8,318 nucleotides of DNA, taken from NCBI GenBank assembly GCA_947372155.1, contig CANBSM010000154.1, forward strand, positions 1 through 8,318, in the 5' to 3' direction. Each line of letters starts with the position of its first letter. Position 1 is the first letter of the stretch. Positions 1 to 5,342 of this stretch are shown piece after piece. The notes below the pieces were generated by a model. It searched no databases. It was not told the origin of the DNA and saw only the letters and a list, made by a program, of their open reading frames with translations. The position numbers and the translations under genes are program-made. This DNA comes from Burkholderiaceae bacterium (lineage in GTDB: Bacteria; Pseudomonadota; Gammaproteobacteria; Burkholderiales; Burkholderiaceae).

Positions 1-204
1 CCTGCTGGACGTAAAGCAATCGCAGTTTTTCACTCAGATGCACAGGTCACCATGGCAAGTGCGGCACCTCGTTGGTATCGGAGGGCATTTGAGCATCGGC
101 GCCGCACAAGAAACAACAGGGTAATGAGGCTATGGCTTAAGGGTTTGGCAGATCCGATTTTTGAGGTTCGCCATAGACATGATGCCAATTGGTCATGGTG
201 GTGA
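1..204 (+). CDS. C-terminal part of an unrecognised Arg/Trp-rich protein (partial at the left edge)
   Basis: Frame 1 is open from the window edge to a TGA at 202-204, giving 67 codons. The product is rich in Arg and Trp and ends in a His/Arg/Trp cluster (VRHRHDANWSWW). An in-frame ATG at 52 would give a self-contained 50-residue protein beginning MASAAPRWYRR, but only a weak AGG (44-46) precedes it, so I cannot tell whether this is a small gene or the tail of a longer one. The other forward frames stop early, and the longest reverse frame here gives an unconvincing product without a good start. I do not recognise the family. The amphipathic basic stretch and the aromatic end look protein-like, but this is a short fragment and the call is tentative. 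The gene ends about 50 bases before the operator of the toxin-antitoxin module and is probably unrelated to it. Confidence 0.4.
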   Translation, partial: PAGRKAIAVFHSDAQVTMASAAPRWYRRAFEHRRRTRNNRVMRLWLKGLADPIFEVRHRHDANWSWW

Positions 205-255
205 TTGCTGGCCCCAACCCCACTTTAGGGCGTTAAAAGCGCTAGTCGTAACCTT

Positions 256-285
256 TTATGGGTATATATTGGCATATACCCATAA
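256..285. promoter_or_regulatory. Perfect 12-bp inverted repeat, probable operator of the toxin-antitoxin module
   Basis: Arms TTATGGGTATAT (256-267) and ATATACCCATAA (274-285) are exact reverse complements separated by ATTGGC. The repeat lies 50-79 bases before the antitoxin start and overlaps the -35 box of the promoter at 269-297. Phd-family antitoxins bind palindromes in their own promoter and repress it, more strongly when complexed with Doc. The position and symmetry fit that role. Binding itself is inferred. Confidence 0.7.
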
Positions 286-297
286 TTAACATATAAT
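269..297 (+). promoter_or_regulatory. Sigma70-type promoter of the phd-doc module
   Basis: TTGGCA (269-274, five of six -35 consensus bases) is followed after exactly 17 bases by TATAAT (292-297, perfect -10). Transcription would start near 304, about 30 bases before the antitoxin ATG. The -35 box begins in the spacer of the inverted repeat and ends in its right arm, so a repressor on the repeat would block RNA polymerase directly. Confidence 0.7.
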
Positions 298-302
298 TAA
301 AC

Positions 303-325
303 ATGTATTTAAATATGTATTAAAT
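303..325 (+). repeat. AT-rich tandem near-repeat in the antitoxin leader
   Basis: ATGTATTTAAAT (303-314) is followed immediately by ATGTATTAAAT (315-325), identical but for one missing T. It covers the expected transcription start and the leader just before the GGAG ribosome-binding site (326-329). It may be a secondary repressor site or simply AT-rich leader; there is nothing to decide between these. Confidence 0.35.
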
Positions 326-334
326 GGAGTTATT

Positions 335-583
335 ATGGAAAACCTCTTAACATCTCTCACCGCATCCCTTACCGAGTTAAGGGAGCCTAATAAGGTGATC
401 GCTCGTGCGGGCAATCAACCTGTCGCTATTCTGAATCGGAATGAAGCTATCGGTTATTTTGTGCCTAAAAGTGCAGTTGTTGATGTTCAATTAGAACTTG
501 CCTCCAAGGATCAAGTGACTACATTCATTAAGACTAAGCTAGCAAAGATAGATCATGTTATTGACTATCTGAAGGATAAATAA
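335..583 (+). CDS. Type II antitoxin, Phd/YefM family
   Basis: This 82-residue protein is the antitoxin of a two-gene toxin-antitoxin module. Its N-terminal half (about residues 8-46, with TASLTELREPNKVI and QPVAILNRNEAIGYFVP) has the pattern of the Phd/YefM DNA-binding dimer fold. The C-terminal half (about 50-82) is a charged, probably helical segment of the kind that becomes ordered on binding the toxin. The ATG has a good GGAG five bases upstream and sits just after a strong promoter and palindrome, so autoregulation is likely. The toxin gene begins three bases after its stop. From memory, the N-terminal motif looks closer to the StbD branch, usually paired with RelE-type toxins, than to phage P1 Phd, so the pairing with Doc is slightly mixed. 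The antitoxin call is firm from sequence and context; the exact subfamily is not. Confidence 0.85.
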   Translation: MENLLTSLTASLTELREPNKVIARAGNQPVAILNRNEAIGYFVPKSAVVDVQLELASKDQVTTFIKTKLAKIDHVIDYLKDK

Positions 584-586
584 TAA

Positions 587-967
587 GTGGCTCAATTTGT
601 TGTAATTGATGTTGACAATGTCATATTGATCCACGATGCAGTGATCGGCGATAAAGAATTGCAAGGCTTGGCAAAAGATAAATCTTTGGAGGCGACTCTA
701 GGGAGGATCCATAATCGTTTGCAGTATGGGTTTATTTCGGATGTTTTTGATTTGGCAGCATGCTATGCGGCATTTCTTGCTAAAGCCCATTGTTTTAATG
801 ATGCCAATAAGAGAACGGCAGCTGCGACTTTATTTTTTATCCTCGATGCTAATAAAGTTGAAATTAATTTCCCAGGCTTTGCTTTGGGTGATTGGATCAT
901 TGATATTGCATCGGATAAAAAATCAGAAATTGAATTGGCGCAGTGGTTAAGAAGCCAGGCGGCTTAA
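587..967 (+). CDS. doc: Type II toxin, Doc (death-on-curing) family, Fic fold
   Basis: The 126-residue product matches the length of phage P1 Doc. It carries the Doc form of the Fic motif, HCFNDANKR, at residues 68-76, with the catalytic His68, Asp72, Lys75 and Arg76 all present, so the enzyme looks intact. Doc toxins phosphorylate elongation factor EF-Tu and so stop translation; this activity is known for the family and inferred here. The upstream helix pattern (GRIHNRLQYGFISDVFDLAACYAA, about residues 39-62, in the position of the GRVQARVAY region of P1 Doc) also fits. The start is GTG, three bases after the antitoxin stop, preceded by AAGGA ending about ten bases upstream, which suggests translational coupling and lower toxin yield. 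The gene ends 27 bases from the convergent membrane-protein gene. The module looks like a horizontally acquired cassette, although no flanking mobile element is visible. Confidence 0.92.
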   Translation: MAQFVVIDVDNVILIHDAVIGDKELQGLAKDKSLEATLGRIHNRLQYGFISDVFDLAACYAAFLAKAHCFNDANKRTAAATLFFILDANKVEINFPGFALGDWIIDIASDKKSEIELAQWLRSQAA

Positions 968-994
968 TCAAGATAATGGCTAAGTGCTTTGGCT

Positions 995-1366
995 TTAAAG
1001 CCCGTATTCCCGATAGTGCCTATAAAGATTAGCAATCGATGCAAAGCCAAGCACCACAATCAGTACGGCAAATAAGTATTCGGTTGCGAGGTAAGTAAAG
1101 ATTCCCAGGTGAATCAAGATGGCCGCACCTATAAAGGCGGCAATCGAGCCAAAAGCCACAAGTCTGAAATTGGGAATAAAGGCGCCTAAGGTAATGGCGA
1201 CAAACACTAGATAGAGTTCGGATACCAACTGATCAGCAGTCACAAAAATACTATTGGTGAGTTCTGGGTTGGTAAATTTCCCTAAGACAGCAATGATCAG
1301 GATAGAAGCTAGGATCGCAAAGTTCAATTGCGCTTTAACTAAGACTTCTTTTAATGGGATACCCAT
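995..1366 (-). CDS. Small four-helix membrane protein of unknown function
   Basis: I do not recognise this 123-residue protein. It is strongly hydrophobic with about four predicted transmembrane segments (roughly residues 13-30, 48-64, 67-88 and 95-114) and a short basic end (RHYREYG). There is no signal peptide with a cleavage site and no cofactor motif. The start ATG lies two bases after the stop of the 74-residue membrane-protein gene, with no clear ribosome-binding site, so it is probably translated by coupling; the two products may form a complex. Size and helix number recall TctB, the small subunit of tripartite tricarboxylate transporters, and a TctC-like receptor is encoded upstream. 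However, I see no TctB-type motif and would not name it so. Confidence 0.65.
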   Translation of the reverse strand: MGIPLKEVLVKAQLNFAILASILIIAVLGKFTNPELTNSIFVTADQLVSELYLVFVAITLGAFIPNFRLVAFGSIAAFIGAAILIHLGIFTYLATEYLFAVLIVVLGFASIANLYRHYREYGL

Positions 1367-1368
1367 TT

Positions 1369-1593
1369 TTATGAAGCGCTGCCGTTAAATACCAGGCTCA
1401 TCCCAATCCAAAGGATGACAAAGGCAACTAAGACAGTGGAGCCGATTTTCTTAAGAAAGTACTCTATGGTATCCATGTAGGCCTCATCGTTGCGGCCAAA
1501 GTAATGGTCAAAGCGTTTCCAGAAAAGACGCCCTACAACCAGAGGTAGAAGTATGGCTACGATGCCTAAGATAACGGTGAGGGTGTTGTCCAT
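1369..1593 (-). CDS. Small two-helix membrane protein of unknown function
   Basis: This 74-residue protein has two hydrophobic segments (about residues 5-23 and 50-69) separated by a charged, aromatic stretch (FWKRFDHYFGRNDEAY, 24-39). That gives a helical-hairpin topology. I do not recognise the family. The gene follows the amidohydrolase stop by 49 bases on the same strand and is followed after two bases by the four-helix membrane protein, so these two form a tight pair and may share the transcript of the hydrolase block. The ribosome-binding site is weak (AAGAAAGA region upstream). The frame is well filled and hydrophobicity is patterned as in a real membrane protein, which supports the call despite the short length. 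Confidence 0.6.
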   Translation of the reverse strand: MDNTLTVILGIVAILLPLVVGRLFWKRFDHYFGRNDEAYMDTIEYFLKKIGSTVLVAFVILWIGMSLVFNGSAS

Positions 1594-1642
1594 ATTTGCT
1601 TGTAATCTTTCTTGCTCATTTCAAAAGTGGCGACCTATATTT

Positions 1643-2572
1643 CTAAGGGTTGAGGCCATTTGGCTTATTGAAAGCCGGGAAATCATATAGGATACAGGGG
1701 TTATTGACCAAGATCGAGTTTCTGAGGTTTTCATCATGCACCCACTCCCCAAGGAGGTCGCATAAGTCAGCGTCGTGCGGCATTTGTTTTTTCACCATGA
1801 CGTGGGGCCAGTCACTTCCCCATATGAGTCGACTAGGATTTGCATTAATTACAGCATCGGAGAATGGGCGCATATCAGCATAAGGAAGATCGCCATCGCA
1901 GATGCGATATGGTCCAGTCATCTTGACCCATGCGCGTTGGTTTTTCATTAAATCGAGAAGCCCCTGAAACCCCTTATCGTTAACGCCATATTTTGCATGG
2001 GCATAACCAAAGTGACCGAATACTAAATCCACCGGAAAATCTTCGAAAGTTTTAGCAAGATTGGGATACTCATTAACATGCATCAACAACTCTAAGTGCC
2101 ATCCAAATGGTTGAATGCGGATTGCTAGGTTTCGCAATTGCGCAATGGGTAGGCCAGCAGATTTATCGGCGATATCGACAATATTGCAACGTAGTCCTCT
2201 TACCCCAGCCGCATGCAAGTCAGTAAGCTCTTGATCACTTACTTTATTGGGGTCGCTAGAGATAACCGCAACACCTCTAAATTGTTGAGGGTTGGATTTC
2301 AGTGCCGCAAGCATTGCTCTATTGTCTGTGCCGTAAACGCTAGGCTGCACTAAAACCGCACGATCCACCCCAAGCATCTTTAATAGCGTTTGATAGTTTT
2401 CTAGCGTTGCATCTGGTGGCGTATAGATACGTTCTTGCGCATACGGAAATTGAGTGGCGGGACCGCATACATGGGCATGACAATCTACGCCCCCCGCTGG
2501 AAATTTGGTCAGGGGTGAGCGTACCTCAATTCTCGGGGCCTGGCACAGAGGCGCTGAATTATTGGGGCTCAA
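1643..2572 (-). CDS. Amidohydrolase of the COG3618 / Amidohydro_2 family, LigI-like lactonase or hydrolase
   Basis: This TIM-barrel hydrolase belongs to the group that includes 2-pyrone-4,6-dicarboxylate lactonase (LigI), which opens a lactone ring in aromatic catabolism. Counting from the TTG at 2572 (309 residues), it shows VDCHAHVCGP with His32 and His34, a GHFG with His187, and WGSDWPH with Asp254. These match in order and spacing the LigI active-site His31, His33, His180 and Asp248 known from the literature. RIYTPPD and LVQPSVYGTDN are also typical of the family. The substrate cannot be read from sequence. The start is uncertain: the frame extends to another TTG at 2623, with no in-frame ATG before the DCHAH motif. 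The 2572 start gives an N-terminus (MSPNNSAPLCQAP) of family-like length and overlaps the binding-protein gene by 14 bases, implying coupled translation. No signal peptide is seen, so it is cytoplasmic. Confidence 0.85.
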   Translation of the reverse strand: MSPNNSAPLCQAPRIEVRSPLTKFPAGGVDCHAHVCGPATQFPYAQERIYTPPDATLENYQTLLKMLGVDRAVLVQPSVYGTDNRAMLAALKSNPQQFRGVAVISSDPNKVSDQELTDLHAAGVRGLRCNIVDIADKSAGLPIAQLRNLAIRIQPFGWHLELLMHVNEYPNLAKTFEDFPVDLVFGHFGYAHAKYGVNDKGFQGLLDLMKNQRAWVKMTGPYRICDGDLPYADMRPFSDAVINANPSRLIWGSDWPHVMVKKQMPHDADLCDLLGEWVHDENLRNSILVNNPCILYDFPAFNKPNGLNP

Positions 2573-3554
2573 TTGCTGCTTCTTTGGCGATCTTCTGGTA
2601 CTTGCCCATTTCTTCGCGGACAAACTTAGTATATTCTGCAGGACTCATCGGAGTCGCCTTAATGCCTTTGGTCTCATAAGCAGCTTTGACTTCTGGATCT
2701 TGCATTGCTTGATTAATATCTTGATTAATCTTTTTTACAATCGCTGGTGGGGTGGCTGCAGGTGCCCAAACTCCAAACCACAAGCCAATTTCAAAATTAG
2801 CATAGCCTTGTTCGGCAACGCTAGGAATTTCTGGAACGGCAGGATTACGAGTTTTACTAGTAACTCCCAGGGCGCGGAGTTTGCCACCTTTGAGTTGACC
2901 AATGGCGGTGTCTAAAGGAGCCATATAAAAAGCGGTGCGTCCGGACATAGTGTCCTGAATTGCTTCGGGCGATCCTTTGTAGGGAACGTGAATGAGTTTG
3001 ATGCCCATCATTTGATTGAAATATTCAGCTGCTAGATGTGTCGAGCTCCCAACGCCAGCAGAGGCGAATGTAATTTCATTCGGCTTAGATTTAGCGGCGA
3101 TGACAAGGTCGCGAATGGTTTGATATGGACTATCTGCTGCAGTAATCATGACATAGGGTGTTTGTCCCAAAATGGCTACATCAACTAGGCTCTTAAGAGG
3201 GTCATAAGGCAGCTTCTTGTAAATCGCAGGATTAGCAGCGTATGAAGCAGATTGCACTAATAAGGTATAGCCATCAGGATCTGAGTTCACAACTACTCCG
3301 GTGCCAATCAGGCCACCAGCACCGGGCCGATTTTCAATAATGACAGGTTGTTTCCACGTTTCGGTAAGGCTTTTGGCTACAACACGACCTGCAATATCTG
3401 CTCCAGACCCAGTGGTCAAGGGAACAATCATTTTGACTGTGCGGTTTGGGTAGCTTTGTGCGTAGGCAAGATTCACGCCAAAGGCAATGGCTAACGCGAT
3501 GACAAGCTTATTGAGCCTTTGGGCGTAGGAATTCCGCATGGGTGCTGTAAACAT
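2559..3554 (-). CDS. Periplasmic solute-binding protein, Bug/TctC type (tripartite tricarboxylate transporter receptor family)
   Basis: This 331-residue exported receptor binds small organic acids for uptake through TctA/TctB membrane proteins. It has a basic N-terminus, a hydrophobic stretch (about 16-29) and a cleavage site after AYA (residue 32). The family signature follows: SYPNRTVKMIVPLTTGSGAD near 34-53, VIIENRPGAGG near 71-81, and DPDGYTLLVQ after 90. Later come HVPYKGSPEAIQD and a KGGKLRALGVTS stretch, the usual positions for ligand-loop contacts. Length is normal. The ATG at 3554 has a strong AAGGAG six bases upstream, which favours it over the internal Met6. It heads the leftward block and its end overlaps the hydrolase start, so receptor and hydrolase are probably made together. 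Such receptors are often orphan in Burkholderiales, and no tctA or tctB is present here. The ligand is unknown; an aromatic or dicarboxylic acid would suit the neighbours. Confidence 0.92.
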   Translation of the reverse strand: MFTAPMRNSYAQRLNKLVIALAIAFGVNLAYAQSYPNRTVKMIVPLTTGSGADIAGRVVAKSLTETWKQPVIIENRPGAGGLIGTGVVVNSDPDGYTLLVQSASYAANPAIYKKLPYDPLKSLVDVAILGQTPYVMITAADSPYQTIRDLVIAAKSKPNEITFASAGVGSSTHLAAEYFNQMMGIKLIHVPYKGSPEAIQDTMSGRTAFYMAPLDTAIGQLKGGKLRALGVTSKTRNPAVPEIPSVAEQGYANFEIGLWFGVWAPAATPPAIVKKINQDINQAMQDPEVKAAYETKGIKATPMSPAEYTKFVREEMGKYQKIAKEAAIEPQ

Positions 3555-3644
3555 ATTGTCTCCTTAGTATTTTTATAGTTTCGTTGGATAATCTAACATG
3601 GTCTAAGAAATAGATAAATAGAACTTGAGATAGGGTGGAGATAA

Positions 3645-4460
3645 ATGACTAAAATGCAGGATCAGAAAATTGTTAAGGTAAACGGCGTCGATATCGCCTA
3701 TCGTTTTGATGGTCCAAAAGATGGCCCTGTTTTATTGGTGGCGAATAGTTTGATGGCTAATAGCACTATGTGGGATGGCAACATACCTGCATTAGCAGAT
3801 CGCTATAGGGTATTGCGCTATGACAAAAGAGGACATGGTGGCTCTGGTCTTAGCGCTGGCCCTTACACCATCGCTCAATTAGCGGATGATGCCATTGGAC
3901 TATTGGATGCTCTTGGTATTCAGAAAGTTCACTTTATGGGCTTATCTATTGGTGGCATGATTGGTCAGCAATTAGGGGCCCGCTTCCCCGAACGAATTCT
4001 TTCATTATCACTTTGTAATACCGCTTCAGAAATGCCGCCACGAAGTTTGTGGGAAGAGCGTTTTGAAATTGCCCGATCACAAGGTATCGCTGGATTAGTT
4101 GATGGCACGATTAAGCGTTGGTTTACTGCGCCTTTTATTGAGCGCGCCCCTCAAGAAATCGAAAAAGTTCGTCAAATGATCCTCGGTACTAATGTCGATG
4201 GCTATATAGGTTGCGGGAGTGCGGTGCGCGATATGGCACAAAGTACAATATTGTTGAAGATTAAAGCTCCTACCCTTGTATTATCGGGGCGCGATGATCC
4301 AGCTTGTACAGTTGATCAAGGTACTGTTTTACATCGCTTAATAGATCGCTCCAAAATGGTGATATTGGAGGAGGCGGCTCACTTATCCAATATTGAGCAG
4401 CCGGAAGCCTTTAACAAGACAGTACGTCAATTTATTGATTCCATTGACAATACTTTGTAA
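3645..4460 (+). CDS. Alpha/beta hydrolase, 3-oxoadipate enol-lactonase (PcaD) family
   Basis: The 271-residue protein has a full alpha/beta-hydrolase fold. The oxyanion region is ANSLMANSTMW (34-43), close to the NSLGTD-type loop of PcaD. The nucleophile elbow is GLSIGG with Ser101, the acid is most likely Asp218 in GRDDPAC, and the base is His246 in AAHLSNIEQP, so the triad is complete. RYDKRGHGGS (58-67) is typical of this group. PcaD opens the enol-lactone to 3-oxoadipate in the protocatechuate/catechol pathway, but no other pca gene is nearby, so it may act on another lactone or ester. The ATG is preceded by GGTGGAG with four bases between; an ATG three codons on is also possible. It is divergent to the receptor/amidohydrolase block across 90 bases and starts a rightward gene series. 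No signal peptide is seen, so it is cytoplasmic. Confidence 0.87.
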   Translation: MTKMQDQKIVKVNGVDIAYRFDGPKDGPVLLVANSLMANSTMWDGNIPALADRYRVLRYDKRGHGGSGLSAGPYTIAQLADDAIGLLDALGIQKVHFMGLSIGGMIGQQLGARFPERILSLSLCNTASEMPPRSLWEERFEIARSQGIAGLVDGTIKRWFTAPFIERAPQEIEKVRQMILGTNVDGYIGCGSAVRDMAQSTILLKIKAPTLVLSGRDDPACTVDQGTVLHRLIDRSKMVILEEAAHLSNIEQPEAFNKTVRQFIDSIDNTL

Positions 4461-4470
4461 CTTATATTAA
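4444..4470 (+). promoter_or_regulatory. Candidate promoter for the HdeD-like gene
   Basis: A perfect -35 TTGACA (4444-4449) lies in the last codons of the PcaD-like gene. A TATTAA (4465-4470) follows after 15 bases, a short spacing and a four-of-six match. It would drive the HdeD-like gene separately from the hydrolase. The -35 may be coincidental, since it encodes Ile-Asp-Asn of the hydrolase tail. Confidence 0.25.
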
Positions 4471-4515
4471 TTATTTAGATTTGCTAACAGCATTTATTAA
4501 AAAGAAAGCGCCTTT

Positions 4516-5094
4516 ATGACCGAACTATCAAATGCTCAGATTCAAGAGCTCCGTACAAAAGTATTGGGTGCAGCTGCTAAGGTTCCCGGCACTTTAATTG
4601 GCCTCGGAATTTTGTTTATCGTGCTTGGCATGATTGGCATTGCAGGTCAAACCTTATTCTCTTTTATTTCAGTTAACGTCTTGGGCATCTTCCTCTTTGC
4701 TGGCGGAATCTTGCAAGGCGCTCATGCTTTGAAATCACAAGGCTGGAAAAGTGTTGGAGTGCAACTCGTTTTAGCTGCCCTTTACATTGCAGCTGCAATC
4801 TTTACCTGGGCCTTTCCAATTCCAGCGCTTGAGGCAATTACATTGTGGCTTGCTGCCATCTTTTTTGTGACTGGTGTATTGCGCTTGATCTCTGCATTTC
4901 AGCATCGCCTCTTCCGCGAATGGTTCTGGCTAGTCCTCTCTTCAGCAATCTCTATCTTGATGGGTGTTCTAATCATGAATGGCTATCCTCAGTCTAGTCT
5001 TTGGCTACCAGGCATGTTAATTGCCATTGAATTGCTCTTGCAGGGTTGGTCATTGTTATTTATGGGTTTAGCAGCACGCTCGTTGACTAAGTAA
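4516..5094 (+). CDS. HdeD/DUF308-family inner-membrane protein
   Basis: This 192-residue protein has six predicted transmembrane helices (about 24-44, 51-72, 78-99, 104-127, 135-155 and 162-185). They are arranged as repeated pairs with Gly-rich turns (GILFIVLGMIGI, LFAGGILQGAHAL, FFVTGVLRLISAF). This is the layout of HdeD, a membrane protein known in Escherichia coli for acid resistance at high cell density; its mechanism is not established. The hydrophilic N-terminus (1-20) is probably cytoplasmic. The gene follows the PcaD-like gene by 55 bases and precedes the small Lys-rich gene by 35, all on one strand. The ribosome-binding site is poor (AAAGAAAG about 8 bases upstream). A general stress or membrane role is likely, and its presence between catabolic and uptake genes may be chance. 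Family placement is by pattern, not search. Confidence 0.8.
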   Translation: MTELSNAQIQELRTKVLGAAAKVPGTLIGLGILFIVLGMIGIAGQTLFSFISVNVLGIFLFAGGILQGAHALKSQGWKSVGVQLVLAALYIAAAIFTWAFPIPALEAITLWLAAIFFVTGVLRLISAFQHRLFREWFWLVLSSAISILMGVLIMNGYPQSSLWLPGMLIAIELLLQGWSLLFMGLAARSLTK

Positions 5095-5129
5095 TTTGAT
5101 CAAGAACATTAGAGAAAAGAGCTCCAATC

Positions 5130-5306
5130 ATGACAATGAAAAAAACTGATCTCTATAAGAATTTAGCTTTGAAAACTGCGCAGGGAATGAAAAATGCTGC
5201 TAAGAACCCTAAGCTCGGTACAGATGAGAAGGCAAAGTCCAAAAAAGAGCTAGCAAGCGCCAATCCCTTGCTGGCTTCTTTGATGGGTAAAGCCAAATCT
5301 AAGTAG
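5130..5306 (+). CDS. 58-residue Lys/Ala-rich small protein of unknown function
   Basis: ATG at 5130 to TAG at 5304-5306 encodes 58 residues starting MTMKKTDLYKN and ending LMGKAKSK. It is strongly basic with many Lys and Ala and almost no aromatic residues, has no membrane segment or cysteine, and probably forms amphipathic helices (about 8-25) with a disordered Lys-rich middle (30-42) and a short hydrophobic patch (LLASLMG, 47-53). An AAAAGAG lies about ten bases before the start. The gene sits 35 bases after the HdeD-like gene and 21 bases before the TonB receptor on the same strand, filling the gap neatly, which supports it being real. I do not recognise it. A nucleic-acid- or membrane-associated small protein is possible. 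Confidence 0.6.
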   Translation: MTMKKTDLYKNLALKTAQGMKNAAKNPKLGTDEKAKSKKELASANPLLASLMGKAKSK

Positions 5307-5308
5307 CC

Positions 5309-5342
5309 TCCCACTTAGGTATTAAATATGCGTCTAAGGGGG
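5309..5342 (+). promoter_or_regulatory. Possible hairpin enclosing the TonB-receptor start codon
   Basis: TCCC-A-CTTAG (5309-5318) can pair with CTAAGGGGG (5334-5342) as a nine-pair stem with one bulged A (5313) and one G-U pair. The 15-base loop (5319-5333) contains the ATG at 5328. The only AGG near the start (5317-5319) lies at the stem top, so folding could limit ribosome access. This is seen by eye only; no energy was computed. Confidence 0.3.

Noticed and set aside
205..255. GCGTTAAAAGCGC and GTTA...TAAC near 231-252 as an integron attC site
   Set aside because: The core boxes do not fit the attC consensus, the stem is very short, and no integrase or cassette structure is visible.
726..950. 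Open frame of 74 codons inside doc, second forward frame
   Set aside because: It lies wholly inside the intact Doc toxin, which has a complete catalytic motif, and its product has no sensible composition.
991..1002. Palindrome GGCTTTAAAGCC at the convergent ends of doc and the four-helix membrane protein, as a two-way terminator
   Set aside because: It has no loop, forms at most a short weak stem, and no T-tract follows on either strand; half of it encodes the end of the membrane protein.
995..1366. Four-helix membrane protein as TctB, the small subunit of the tripartite tricarboxylate transporter
   Set aside because: The helix number fits but I see no TctB-type motif, and no TctA gene, normally adjacent, is present.
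2407..2915. Two forward open frames opposite the receptor and hydrolase genes
   Set aside because: Both are antisense shadows of well-recognised proteins, with no ribosome-binding site or family pattern.
5307..5327. Cobalamin riboswitch before the TonB receptor
   Set aside because: Only 21 bases separate it from the previous gene, and no B12-box-like sequence is visible; a riboswitch of about 200 bases would not fit.
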